Positions 44,073 to 52,929 of a DNA stretch of 64,000 nucleotides are shown here, piece after piece. Location: the NCBI RefSeq assembly GCF_001702265.1, contig NZ_MAUE01000008.1, positions 75,372 to 139,371 of the forward strand, written 5' to 3'. A program made the translations under genes and the position numbers. The number at the start of each line of letters is the position of its first letter. Within the stretch, counting starts at the first letter, position 1. The notes under the pieces were generated by a model that saw nothing but the letters and a program-made list of their open reading frames with translations, was not told the DNA's origin and did not search any database. The stretch comes from Pseudomonas aylmerensis. Lineage in GTDB: Bacteria > Pseudomonadota > Gammaproteobacteria > Pseudomonadales > Pseudomonadaceae.

Positions 44073-46733
44073 ATGACCCCGAACAACGCAGTCCGCCGCG
44101 ATGACGATCCACAGGAAACCCGCGAGTGGCTGGAGTCCATCGAATCGGTGCTGTCCACCGAAGGCCGCCCGCGCGCCCACTACCTGATCGATCAATTGCT
44201 GGATTTCGACGTGGCGCGGCATGGCGACTTCTACGGGCGCGTCACCACGCCCTACGTCAACACCATCCCGGTGGACCGCCAGTTGCCCTACCCCGGCAAC
44301 CTCGCCATTGAGCGACGCACCAACGCGTTTATCCGCTGGAACGCTATGGCCATGGTGTTGCGTGCAGGCAAACACTCAGGTGTGGGTGGGCATATAGCAA
44401 CCTATGCGTCAGCCGCCGTGCTGTACGACGTAGGCTTTGACCACTTCTTCCGTGGCCGTACCGACACCTTCGACGGCGACCTCGTGTATATCCAGGGCCA
44501 TTCCTCACCGGGCATCTACGGGCGCGCTTACCTCGAAGGCCGTATCAGCGAAGCCCAGCTGGACAATTTCCGCCGCGAGGCCGGTGGCGACGGTATTTCG
44601 TCCTACCCTCACCCGCGGCTGATGCCGGACTTCTGGCAATTCCCCACCGTGTCCATGGGCCTTGGGCCGATCACTTCGGCCTACCAGGCGCGCTTCATGC
44701 GCTACCTGGAACTGCGCGGCCTCAAGCAGCACCAGGGCCGCAAGGTGTGGGCATTCCTCGGTGATGGCGAAATGGACCAACCGGAATCCCTGGCCGCCAT
44801 CTCCCTGGCCGGTCGCGAGAAACTCGACAACCTGATCTTCGTGGTCAATTGCAACCTGCAGCGCCTCGACGGCCCCGTGCGTGGCAATGCCAAGGTGATC
44901 CAGGAGTTCGAAAGCCTGTACCGCGCCGCCGGCTGGAACGTGATCAAGGTGATCTGGGGCGGCGGCTGGGACGCGCTGCTGGAAAAAGACCAGAGCGGCC
45001 TGCTGCGCCAACGCATGATGGAATGCGTGGACGGCGACTATCAGAACTACAAGTCGCAGAACGGTGCCTACGTGCGCGAACACTTCTTCGGCAAATACCC
45101 GGAGTTGCTCGCACTGGTTGCGGATATGTCCGACGACGAAATCTGGAAACTCTCACGCGGCGGCCATGACCCGGACAAGGTCTACAACGCTTATGCGGCA
45201 GCCGTTCGCCACACGGGACGCCCGACGGTGATCCTGGCGAAAACCGTCAAGGGCTTCGGCATGGGCGAAGCCGGCGAAGGCCAGAACATCAACCACCAGC
45301 TGAAAAAAATGGGCGCCGACGCCGTCAAGGCTTTCCGCGACCGTTTCGACCTGGAAGTGGCTGACGATCAACTCGACGCAATCCCCTACCTCAAGCCGGC
45401 CGCCGACAGCGAGGAAGCACGCTACTTCGCGGCACGGCGCCAGGCGTTGGGCGGCTACGTGCCAGCGCGGCACGCTGCGGTCCAAGCGTTGCAGATCCCC
45501 GAACTGAGCGCCTTCGCCACCCAGCTCAAGGACACCGGTGACCGCGCGATCTCGACCACCATGGCCTTCGTGCGCATCCTCGGCACCCTGCTCAAGGACC
45601 CGCACCTGGGCAAGCTGGTCGTGCCCATCGTGCCGGACGAGTCACGCACCTTTGGCATGGAAAGCCTGTTCCGCCAGATCGGCATCCACTCGGCCGTCGG
45701 CCAGCTCTACACCCCACAGGACGCCGGGCAACTGAGCTACTACAAGGAGAGCAAGGACGGACAGATCATGCAGGAAGGCCTGAATGAATCCGGCGCCATT
45801 TCCTCATGGATCGCGGCGAGTACGTCCTACAGCAACCACGGCCTGATGACCGTGCCGTTCTATATTTTCTATTCGATGTTCGGCTTCCAGCGCGTCGGTG
45901 ACCTGGCGTGGGCTGCCGGCGATGCACGGGCACGCGGCTTCCTGCTTGGCGCCACGGCCGGGCGCACCACGCTGATGGGTGAAGGCTTGCAGCATGACGA
46001 TGGCCACAGCCACATCCTGTCCTCGGTGATTCCGTGCTGCGTGTCCTACGACCCGACCTTTGCCTACGAGCTGGCGGTGATTATTCGCGAAGGCATGCGG
46101 CGCATGTACGTCGAACAGGAGGACATTTACTACTACATCACCCTGCTCAACGAAAACTACCCGCACCCGGCGATGCCGGACGGAGTGGAAGACGGCATTC
46201 TAAAAGGCATGTACCGCCTCAGCGGTGGCCCCAAAGCCCAGGTGCAACTGATGGGCAGTGGTTCGATCCTGCGCGAGGTCATCGCCGCCGCCGCCCTGCT
46301 CGCCGAGGATTTCGGCGTGCAGAGCGCGGTGTGGAGCGTGACCAGCCTCACCGAATTGCGCCGTGACGGGCACGCGGTTGAACGCTGGAACCTGCTGCAT
46401 CCGGACAGTGAGCCGCGCGTGAGTTACGTCGAGCAATGCCTGCAAGCGCACACGGGCCCCGTGGTGGTCGCAACGGACTACATGAAGCTGTTCGCCGATC
46501 AGATCCGCCCGTTCGTTCCCGCTCGACGCTTTGTCGCGCTGGGCACCGATGGCTTCGGACAATCGGACACCCGGGAAACGTTGCGCGCATTCTTCGAGGT
46601 GGACCGGCACTTCATCGCGCTGGCGGCCCTCAAGGCGCTGGCGGATGACGGCGTGATCGGTCGGGACAAGGTCAGTGAAGCGATCAAACGCTACGGGATC
46701 AACGTCGACAAGGTCGATCCCGTAGCTATCTGA
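44073..46733 (+). CDS. Homodimeric pyruvate/2-oxobutyrate dehydrogenase E1 (AceE/MdeB type)
   Basis: An 886-residue thiamin-diphosphate enzyme that decarboxylates a 2-oxoacid and loads the acyl group on lipoyl-E2. The cofactor loop GDGEMDQPES...VNCNLQRLDG lies near residues 229-265. A full Pyr domain (GLNESGAISSWIAASTSYSNHG near 570) and transketolase C-terminal domain follow. It starts at ATG 44073 with GGAG upstream. E2 and E3 are not adjacent, whereas the housekeeping aceEF operon has both. It is therefore a second E1, comparable to P. putida MdeB (2-oxobutyrate dehydrogenase E1), although no methionine gamma-lyase gene is nearby. Confidence 0.9.
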   Translation: MTPNNAVRRDDDPQETREWLESIESVLSTEGRPRAHYLIDQLLDFDVARHGDFYGRVTTPYVNTIPVDRQLPYPGNLAIERRTNAFIRWNAMAMVLRAGKHSGVGGHIATYASAAVLYDVGFDHFFRGRTDTFDGDLVYIQGHSSPGIYGRAYLEGRISEAQLDNFRREAGGDGISSYPHPRLMPDFWQFPTVSMGLGPITSAYQARFMRYLELRGLKQHQGRKVWAFLGDGEMDQPESLAAISLAGREKLDNLIFVVNCNLQRLDGPVRGNAKVIQEFESLYRAAGWNVIKVIWGGGWDALLEKDQSGLLRQRMMECVDGDYQNYKSQNGAYVREHFFGKYPELLALVADMSDDEIWKLSRGGHDPDKVYNAYAAAVRHTGRPTVILAKTVKGFGMGEAGEGQNINHQLKKMGADAVKAFRDRFDLEVADDQLDAIPYLKPAADSEEARYFAARRQALGGYVPARHAAVQALQIPELSAFATQLKDTGDRAISTTMAFVRILGTLLKDPHLGKLVVPIVPDESRTFGMESLFRQIGIHSAVGQLYTPQDAGQLSYYKESKDGQIMQEGLNESGAISSWIAASTSYSNHGLMTVPFYIFYSMFGFQRVGDLAWAAGDARARGFLLGATAGRTTLMGEGLQHDDGHSHILSSVIPCCVSYDPTFAYELAVIIREGMRRMYVEQEDIYYYITLLNENYPHPAMPDGVEDGILKGMYRLSGGPKAQVQLMGSGSILREVIAAAALLAEDFGVQSAVWSVTSLTELRRDGHAVERWNLLHPDSEPRVSYVEQCLQAHTGPVVVATDYMKLFADQIRPFVPARRFVALGTDGFGQSDTRETLRAFFEVDRHFIALAALKALADDGVIGRDKVSEAIKRYGINVDKVDPVAI

Positions 46734-46734
46734 G

Positions 46735-47517
46735 TTACTGCGCGGGCGTCGGCAGAGGAGGAATCGCCTCTGTCGGCGGCGGCAGGTCGGGGGTAGTCGC
46801 TGCGGGTGCAGGTTCGGCCTGCGGCGCAATCGGTGCAGCCTCGGGAGCCGGCACCACCGGCTCAGAGGCCGCTGGCACAGCCGGTTCTTCCTTCGGCGCC
46901 TCGACCTTTTCGGCGGCTGGCGGTGTCTTGGGTTCCGGCACACCGAGGTCAGCCTTGGGCTTCTCGGGAATATGCTCGGCCTTCTTCACTTCCTGCGGCA
47001 GGAACACGTCCACCAGCGCAAAGTAACGGTCGTAGAACTTCGGCGCAGAGACTGTCTCGCTCGCGACCTTGACCATCGAGTCATCGGTGGAGCCGATTGG
47101 CATCGACACCGACCCCAACACTCCCACACCCAGGCTCGCGGAGTTGTTGACCTTCTTCAGCGCATAGCGATCCTGCAAGGCATTGGCGAACATCGTCGAG
47201 TGGTTGTTGCCTTTGCCATCATCGGCGCACACCACGTTGAAGCTGATCTGCAGATGGGTCTCGCCGGTCTGCTGGAAGCTCTTGTTACCGACCACCAGTT
47301 TCGGATCGTTGCTGGTGATGATGTAGCCCTGGCTCAGCAAGGCCCGGCGTGCGGCTTCGCAAGCCGCGACATCGGTGACCGGATAATCCCGGGAAAACGT
47401 ACCGGAGTCGTCGAAATTCTCATGTTCATAAATAGCGGTCTTGGGTGACGAGCAGCCCGCGGCGCCCGCCAACACCAGCGCCAACCCGAGGCTACGCAAG
47501 TGAAATGATGTCGACAT
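46735..47517 (-). CDS. DUF2242-type lipoprotein with acidic Pro-rich tail
   Basis: A 260-residue lipoprotein. The signal ends in the lipobox LAGAAGC with lipidation Cys22. The globular part (about 25-180) has the DUF2242 pattern (DVAACEAARRALLSQGYIITSNDPKLVVGNKSFQ and SLGVGVLGSVSMPIGSTDDSMVKVASE). The last 80 residues are rich in Pro, Glu, Ala and Val and look like a flexible envelope linker. Residue 2 after Cys is Ser, so outer-membrane sorting is expected. The function is unknown. It is convergent with the aceE-like gene one base away. Confidence 0.85.
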   Translation of the reverse strand: MSTSFHLRSLGLALVLAGAAGCSSPKTAIYEHENFDDSGTFSRDYPVTDVAACEAARRALLSQGYIITSNDPKLVVGNKSFQQTGETHLQISFNVVCADDGKGNNHSTMFANALQDRYALKKVNNSASLGVGVLGSVSMPIGSTDDSMVKVASETVSAPKFYDRYFALVDVFLPQEVKKAEHIPEKPKADLGVPEPKTPPAAEKVEAPKEEPAVPAASEPVVPAPEAAPIAPQAEPAPAATTPDLPPPTEAIPPLPTPAQ

Positions 47518-47606
47518 TGAAAATCCTGAGGAAAACAGTCCGGGCGGTATTGTGCAACAGAACGCGTGCTTGGCGCGCGCATTCCTGTCGGTAAAACGTC
47601 ACAGGC

Positions 47607-48506
47607 CTACACGACAGCTGCCGTGGGAAAAAGCCCGGCGCACATATGATCAATAAACACGCGTAATTTTGCCGAGGCATGGCGACTTGATGGCCATAGC
47701 ATCCAGAAACTGCCCCGGTGTTCGAGGTAGTCATCCAGCACCCGTTGCAGGCGTCCCTGCGCCACGGCCTGGTTGACCATGTAGTCCGGCAGGCAGGCTA
47801 TGCCCAGGCCCTCGTGCACCACATGGTTGAGCGACTCGATGGTGGTGCTGACCAACGGTGTACGCAAGGTCGGCTCCGCAGTGCCCGGCGCAAGGCGCAG
47901 CGGCCAGTGCTCGAGTTTACCGGTGGCGCAGAACTTGTGGCGCAGGCAGGCATGTTCGCTCAGGTGGTGGGGCTGCAGCGGCGTGCCATGCTGCTGGAAG
48001 TAAGCCGGGGTGCCCACCAGCACCAATTGGTAATACCCCAGGTGACGCGCCATCAAGCGCGAATCTTCCGGCTTGCCGGTGCGAATCACCGCATCGAACC
48101 CTTCCTCGATCACGTCCACCATGCGGTCGGAAAAATCCACATCCAGCTCGATGTCCGGATAGGCGCGCATGAAGTCGCTGAGCACCGGCATCAACAGGCC
48201 CCGCACTTGCGGCACGCTGATGCGCAGCTTGCCGCGCGGCGTTGCGCTGGCCTCGGTCAGCTCGCGCTCGGCGGCCTCCACCTCGGCAAGAATGCGCCGT
48301 GATCGCTCCAGAAACAGCGAGCCTTCGCTGGTCAAGGTGATACTGCGGGTGCTGCGATGAAACAGCCGCACGCCGAGGCGTTCCTCCATGCGTGCAATGC
48401 TTTTGCCCACTGCTGAAGAGGACACCCCCAGCACGCGACCGGCGGCGGTGAAACTGCGCGTTTCCGCCACCTGCACGAAAACCGAGAGGCTGCCCAAGCT
48501 GTCCAT
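47607..48506 (-). CDS. LysR-family regulator of the divergent MFS exporter
   Basis: A 299-residue LysR protein. AAAAGGG lies eight bases before ATG 48506, so this start is preferred over ATG 48512. The helix-turn-helix is VAETRSFTAAGRVLGVSSSAVGKSIARMEERLGVRLFHRSTR. The effector domain is standard (LSDFMRAYPDIELDVDFSDRMVDVIEEGFDAVIRTG). It is divergent from the MFS gene with 119 bases between the starts, the usual arrangement for local control. Confidence 0.9.
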   Translation of the reverse strand: MDSLGSLSVFVQVAETRSFTAAGRVLGVSSSAVGKSIARMEERLGVRLFHRSTRSITLTSEGSLFLERSRRILAEVEAAERELTEASATPRGKLRISVPQVRGLLMPVLSDFMRAYPDIELDVDFSDRMVDVIEEGFDAVIRTGKPEDSRLMARHLGYYQLVLVGTPAYFQQHGTPLQPHHLSEHACLRHKFCATGKLEHWPLRLAPGTAEPTLRTPLVSTTIESLNHVVHEGLGIACLPDYMVNQAVAQGRLQRVLDDYLEHRGSFWMLWPSSRHASAKLRVFIDHMCAGLFPTAAVV

Positions 48507-48625
48507 GATCATGCCCTTTTTGATTGCGGACGCCTGAGTCCGATAAGTTCGGAACCTTAGCCTGTTTTTCCGACGTGCACAGCCCCCTACTCTGCTGCCT
48601 TGCCCTTTTGCATGGATAGAGTTTG

Positions 48626-49831
48626 ATGACCGCACTCACCGATTCCCCACCCGTTACCCAGCGTGACGCACTGCCGCTCGGCGGTTTGCTCGCATTGGCC
48701 TCGGCCGGTTTTATCACCATCCTCACCGAAGCCATGCCCGCCGGGCTCCTGCCGCAGATGGGCGAAGGCCTCGGCGTGTCGCCCGCGCTGGTCGGCCAAT
48801 TGGTCACGCTCTACGCCTTGGGCTCGTTGCTGGCGGCCATCCCGCTCACGCTGCTGACCCGCGGCTGGCGGCGACGGCCATTGCTGCTGATTGCCATCGG
48901 TGGCTTTGCCCTGGTCAACAGCGTGACCGCGCTGTCCAGCCATTACGGACTGACGCTGGTAGCGCGTTTTTTTGCCGGGGTCTTCGCAGGGCTGCTCTGG
49001 GCACTGCTGGCCGGTTATGCCAGCCGGATGGTTGCCCCGCACCTGCAAGGCCGGGCCATCGCGATCGCGATGCTGGGCGCACCATTGGCCCTGTCCCTGG
49101 GCGTACCGGCCGGTACCCTGCTCGGCACGCTAGTCGGCTGGCGCCTGAGTTTTGCGATCATGACCGGGCTGACGCTGGTGTTGCTGGTGTGGGCGCGCTG
49201 GCAGCTTCCGGACTTTGCCGGCCAACCCGCACAGCAGCGCCTGGGCCTGCGCCAGGTACTCAGGTTACCCGGCATTCGTCCGGTGCTGTGGGTGACCTTT
49301 ACCTACGTACTGGCCCACAACATTCTCTACACCTACATCGCCCCACTGTTGGTGCCGGCCGGGATTACCGCCGACGTCGACCGCGTGCTGCTGGTGTTTG
49401 GTTTGGCGGCATTGCTGAGCATCTGGCTGGCTGGAGTGCTGATTGACCAGTGGTTGCGCACACTGCTGCTGATCAGTTGTGCGCTGTTTGGCCTGATCGC
49501 CGTGGCCCTGGCGTTCTGGATCAACGTCCCCGCCGTCATCTATATCGCAGTGGCCTTATGGGGCCTGGCGTTCGGCGGACTGCCGGCCTTGCTGCAGACC
49601 GCACTCGCCAAGTCAGCGGGAGCGTCGGCGGACGCTGCGCAATCGATGCTGGTGACCGTGTGGAACCTCGGCATAGCCGGCGGCGGCCTGGCCGGCGGCG
49701 TATTGCTGCAGGGCTGGGGCGTCTCGGCCTTTGCCTGGGCGGTGGTACTGCTGATGCTGCTGGCCCTGGCCGGCGCCTTACAGGCGGCGCCCCAGCAACT
49801 GGCCCGGCCAACCCTCCAGGTTGAAGGTTGA
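48626..49831 (+). CDS. MFS transporter, AraJ/DHA1-type exporter
   Basis: A 401-residue transporter with 12 membrane segments, starting at ATG 48626. An N-terminal segment, GLLALASAGFITILTEAMPAGLLPQMGEGLGVSPALVGQLVTLYALGS, has the AraJ/sugar-or-drug efflux pattern. The loop motif is TRGWRRRPLLLIAIGGF, and ALLAGYASRMVAPHLQGRAIAIAMLGAPLALSLGVPAGTLLG is motif C-like. Export of a drug or arabinose-like solute is the family role; the substrate is unknown. Its 3' end overlaps the convergent GNAT gene by 54 bases. Confidence 0.88.
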   Translation: MTALTDSPPVTQRDALPLGGLLALASAGFITILTEAMPAGLLPQMGEGLGVSPALVGQLVTLYALGSLLAAIPLTLLTRGWRRRPLLLIAIGGFALVNSVTALSSHYGLTLVARFFAGVFAGLLWALLAGYASRMVAPHLQGRAIAIAMLGAPLALSLGVPAGTLLGTLVGWRLSFAIMTGLTLVLLVWARWQLPDFAGQPAQQRLGLRQVLRLPGIRPVLWVTFTYVLAHNILYTYIAPLLVPAGITADVDRVLLVFGLAALLSIWLAGVLIDQWLRTLLLISCALFGLIAVALAFWINVPAVIYIAVALWGLAFGGLPALLQTALAKSAGASADAAQSMLVTVWNLGIAGGGLAGGVLLQGWGVSAFAWAVVLLMLLALAGALQAAPQQLARPTLQVEG

Positions 49832-50302
49832 GATTCGCGTATAGCCGCACGACTCATAAAAACCCACCAGGTCGCCTGTGCCGCCGGCGTAGCAGTCCAC
49901 CCGCAGGCGCGTGATACCGGCTGCGCGCGCCTGGTCATCGGCGAATGCCAACAGGCGCCGCCCCAGGCCGCGTACACGGGGGTCGCGCGCGGCGATCAAC
50001 AATCGCACATACACCTCCGGCTCGGTCGCCGCTGGCACATAAGGCATCGGCTCGCCCAGCACCAGTGCAGCCAGGATCTGCCCCGTCGGGGCCTCTACCA
50101 CCCAGGCACCCGGCAGTGCGCAGGCTTGCGACACTTGCGCGACTCGACGGGGCGAGGCCGACCAGGGCTCAGTGCCCCATTGATGGTTATTGCCCAGGCG
50201 TGCGAACCACTCAATCACCTCGTCAAACACCTGCAGCACCGCAGGAACATCCGCCTCAGTGGCGCGACGGATCACCCAGCCCTCCTGTTCCTGAATCAAC
50301 AC
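49778..50302 (-). CDS. GNAT-family N-acetyltransferase
   Basis: A 174-residue acetyltransferase starting at GTG 50302 with AAGGAGG seven bases upstream. GNAT core motifs are IRRATEADVPAVLQVFDEV, YVRLLIAARDPRVRGLGRRLLAFADDQARAAGITRLRVDCYAG (acetyl-CoA loop RGLGRR) and GFYESCGYTRI. The substrate is unknown. Its last 17 codons overlap the end of the MFS gene on the opposite strand. Confidence 0.88.
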   Translation of the reverse strand: MLIQEQEGWVIRRATEADVPAVLQVFDEVIEWFARLGNNHQWGTEPWSASPRRVAQVSQACALPGAWVVEAPTGQILAALVLGEPMPYVPAATEPEVYVRLLIAARDPRVRGLGRRLLAFADDQARAAGITRLRVDCYAGGTGDLVGFYESCGYTRISTFNLEGWPGQLLGRRL

Positions 50303-50354
50303 GCGTGAACCTCCTTGCTCGACGATTGCGACCCCCCAGTCTAGCGCACAAAAA

Positions 50355-50386
50355 AAAGCCCCCGGTCATCGCTGGCCGGGGGCTTT
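50355..50386 (-). terminator. ppiD: Terminator of ppiD
   Basis: AAAGCCCCCGG pairs with CCGGGGGCTTT; on the minus strand it is followed by eight T. It lies 17 bases beyond the ppiD stop. Confidence 0.92.
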
Positions 50387-50402
50387 CTTATTCAAACCGC
50401 CA

Positions 50403-52277
50403 TCAGTACTTCTTGATGTCGGCCTTGGTTTCCAACTGCTTGCGGTACGCCGCGAAGTCCTGCTGGCCGACACGGGAAGCGAGGAAGCGGCGGTATTGCG
50501 CTTTTTCTTCTTCCGATGGGGCTGCGGCTTCATTGACGCCGTTCAAGCGCACGATCACCAGGCTACCGTCAGCCAGGGTCACGGTGGTAAAGGTCGGCTT
50601 GTCCTTGGCCGCAGGCTTGGGCATGCGGAACAGGGCTTGCAGCACGGCCGGGTCAATCGCTTCCTGGCTACGGGTAGCCGCTTCAGTGACTTTCCAGGCC
50701 TGACCATCGATCGGTTGGTTCAGCGGGGTCTTGCCATCACGCAGGCTGGCGATCAACTCGTCGGCATGCGTCTTGGCAGCGGCGCTGGCGCGCTCCTTGA
50801 TCATCTGTGCACGGATCGGCGCAGCAACGCTTTCCAGCGGCAGTTGCGCAGGTTTGCGGTGCTCCTTGGCACGCAGCACGATGATGGTTTCCGGGTCGAG
50901 TTCGATGGCGCTGCTGTTGGCACCTTCATCCAGGACTTCCGGGCTGAACGCAGCGGTGACCACGGCACGGTTGGCCGCAACGCCTTCGCCACCTTCACGG
51001 CCAAACGGCGCGGAGGTGTGCACAGTCAGCTTCAGGTCGGACGCTGGCTGGGCCAGGTCAGAGGCTTCGAATGCCGCATCTTCCAACTGCTTGGTCGCTT
51101 CGACAAAACGCTGCTCGACCTGCTGGGTCTTGAGCTCGCGGGTCAGCTTGTCCTTCAGGCTGGCGAACGTCGGCACTTGCGGTGCTTCAACGCCCAACAA
51201 CTTGATCAAGTGCCAACCGAAGGTGCTGCGCACCGGCGCCGAGACCTGGTCCTTGTTCAACGCGTACAAGGCGGTTTCGAAGTCCGGGTCGTAGACGCCA
51301 GGGCCGGCAAAGCCGAGGTCGCCGCCATTGTTGGCCGAACCTGGATCCTGGGAGTACTCCTTGGCCAGGGCTTCGAACGACTCGCCCTTGGCCAGGCGCG
51401 CCTGGATTTCCTCGATCTTGGCCTTGGCTTGCGCGTCGGTGACCTTGTCGTTGACTTCAATCAGGATGTGCGCCGCACGACGCTGTTCAGCGAGGTTGGC
51501 GGTTTCTTTCTGATAGGCCGCCTGCAACTCCTCGTCCTTGACCGCAACCTGGTCGAAGAAGGACGACTTCTTCAACTCCAGATAGTCGATGACCACCTGG
51601 TCCGGGGTCATGAACTCCTTGGCGTGCTGGTCGTAGTAAGCCTTGACCTCGTCGTCGGTGAGTTTCACCGCGCCAGGGTTGGCCTTGATGTTGACGGTGG
51701 CGAAATCGCGGGTCTGCTTCTCCAGACGGGCAAAAGCGTTCACCTCGGCGTCGGTCACGAAACCGCTGCCGGCGATGCCTGCACGAACCTGGCCGATGAG
51801 CATTTCCTGGGTCAGCATCTGACGGAACTGCAGTCGGCTGTAGCCCAGTTGACGGATCACCTGGTCAAAGCGTTCGGCACTGAACTTGCCGTCCACCTGG
51901 AATTCCGGTGTCTGCAGGATGACCTGGTCCAGTGCTGCTTCAGAGAAGCCGAACTTGGAATCAGCCGCGCCTTGCAGCAGCAGCTTGCGATCGATCAGGC
52001 CCTTGAGGGCGGCGTCGCGCAGCAGTTTTTCGTCGAGCAGCGAAGCATCGAAATCCTTGCCCAGCTGTTGCATCAGCTGGCGACGTTGCATGTCGACAGC
52101 CTGGCTCAGTTCGGTCTGGGTGATTTCTTCACCGTTGACCTTGGCCACGTCCTGCTTGGTGTTGGTCGAAGCCTGAAAAATAGCCTCGATACCGGTGAAC
52201 GCCATCAAAGCGACGATGATCCCGATAATGGTCTTGGCAATCCAGCCTTGTGAATTGTCCCTGATATTTTGCAGCAT
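50403..52277 (-). CDS. ppiD: Periplasmic folding factor PpiD (membrane-anchored)
   Basis: A 624-residue inner-membrane protein with one N-terminal helix (WIAKTIIGIIVALMAFTGIEAIF). The N-terminal SurA-like helical domain is followed by a parvulin domain (about 260-370: QRRAAHILIEVNDKVTDAQAKAKIEEIQARLAKGESFEALAKEYSQDPGSANNGGDLGFAGPGVYDPDFETALY) and a C-terminal helical region. It acts at the Sec translocon exit, helping outer-membrane protein folding. It is preceded by the hupB/tRNA-like terminator, so it has its own promoter. Length is typical. Confidence 0.95.
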   Translation of the reverse strand: MLQNIRDNSQGWIAKTIIGIIVALMAFTGIEAIFQASTNTKQDVAKVNGEEITQTELSQAVDMQRRQLMQQLGKDFDASLLDEKLLRDAALKGLIDRKLLLQGAADSKFGFSEAALDQVILQTPEFQVDGKFSAERFDQVIRQLGYSRLQFRQMLTQEMLIGQVRAGIAGSGFVTDAEVNAFARLEKQTRDFATVNIKANPGAVKLTDDEVKAYYDQHAKEFMTPDQVVIDYLELKKSSFFDQVAVKDEELQAAYQKETANLAEQRRAAHILIEVNDKVTDAQAKAKIEEIQARLAKGESFEALAKEYSQDPGSANNGGDLGFAGPGVYDPDFETALYALNKDQVSAPVRSTFGWHLIKLLGVEAPQVPTFASLKDKLTRELKTQQVEQRFVEATKQLEDAAFEASDLAQPASDLKLTVHTSAPFGREGGEGVAANRAVVTAAFSPEVLDEGANSSAIELDPETIIVLRAKEHRKPAQLPLESVAAPIRAQMIKERASAAAKTHADELIASLRDGKTPLNQPIDGQAWKVTEAATRSQEAIDPAVLQALFRMPKPAAKDKPTFTTVTLADGSLVIVRLNGVNEAAAPSEEEKAQYRRFLASRVGQQDFAAYRKQLETKADIKKY

Positions 52278-52347
52278 GCGTCCCCCAGAAACGGTTGAAC
52301 TTCAAAAATTGGCAACCGTGGAGCGTGGGTAGAGTCCGGATAGAAGA

Positions 52348-52371
52348 AAGGCGCATCCGAGGATGCGCCTT
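52348..52371 (-). terminator. Terminator after hupB and the tRNA-like RNA
   Basis: AAGGCGCATCC and GGATGCGCCTT form an 11-bp stem with a very short loop. On the minus strand it is followed by TTTCTTCT. It sits just 9 bases after the 3' CCA of the tRNA-shaped element, giving that RNA a defined end. Confidence 0.85.
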
Positions 52372-52379
52372 CTCGTAAC

Positions 52380-52455
52380 TGGCGGAGCGGACGGGGGTTT
52401 GAACCCACACCCCCGGCGTGGCGACCCGATGGATACGTGGGTCAGCTGCCGCTCC
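52380..52455 (-). ncRNA. tRNA-like structured RNA between hupB and ppiD
   Basis: On the minus strand, 76 bases begin GGAGCGG and end CCGCTCC-G-CCA, giving a seven-base acceptor stem (nine with flanking GC), a discriminator G and an encoded CCA. Inside are one long hairpin (GACCC/GGGTC around 11 bases, extended by GGC/GCC) and a GGGGG/CCCCC hairpin holding GGGTTCAAACCC, which mimics a T-arm. A normal D-arm/anticodon-arm pair and a seven-base anticodon loop are not found. It is therefore not a regular tRNA but a tRNA-derived or tRNA-mimicking RNA. It follows hupB and ends at its own terminator. Confidence 0.6.
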
Positions 52456-52508
52456 GCTGCCAGGCCAGACCTGCGTCCGACCCGGGTAGGCAAAGGCTTG
52501 ATCGAAGC

Positions 52509-52781
52509 TTAGTTAACGGCTTCTTTCAGGGCTTTACCGGCTTTGAAACCTGGTTTCTTGGCAGCAGCGATTTGCAGTGCTTTGCCAGTCTGTGGGTTAC
52601 GGCCAGTGCGAGCTGGGCGGTCAGTCACAGAGAAAGTACCGAAGCCTACCAGTACTACGGAGTCGCCGGCCTTCAGAGCGCCAGTGACGGATTCGATTAC
52701 TGCATCCAGCGCACGGCCAGCAGCAGCTTTCGGGATATCAGCGGATGCAGCGATAGCATCAATCAGTTCCGACTTGTTCAC
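52509..52781 (-). CDS. hupB: DNA-binding protein HU-beta
   Basis: A 90-residue nucleoid protein. Start GTG 52781 with AGGGG eight bases before it gives [28 protein letters not shown]. The DNA-binding arm is present ([42 protein letters not shown]). The gene lies between lon and ppiD, as in most gamma-proteobacteria. The tRNA-like element starts 53 bases after its stop and may be cotranscribed. Confidence 0.96.
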   Translation of the reverse strand: MNKSELIDAIAASADIPKAAAGRALDAVIESVTGALKAGDSVVLVGFGTFSVTDRPARTGRNPQTGKALQIAAAKKPGFKAGKALKEAVN

Positions 52782-52929
52782 TCTAAGTCCCCTTATATAT
52801 CTATTGAGTATGATTCTAAGTTTTTTGGTGAAAGCAAAAACCAGTGCTGAATGGCCTACAGACACTTAAGAGCCGCTTTATAACAAGGGCTCTAAAAAGC
52901 TGTCAAGGAAGCCCCCAGGCTTCAACACA

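Noticed and set aside
52380..52455. Calling the tRNA-like element an ordinary tRNA
   Set aside because: No seven-base anticodon loop or standard D-arm can be drawn and the T-stem mispairs in standard register, so it is listed as ncRNA instead.
52869..52893. AGAGCC/GGCTCT hairpin after lon as terminator
   Set aside because: Long loop and weak T-run on the minus strand; not convincing.
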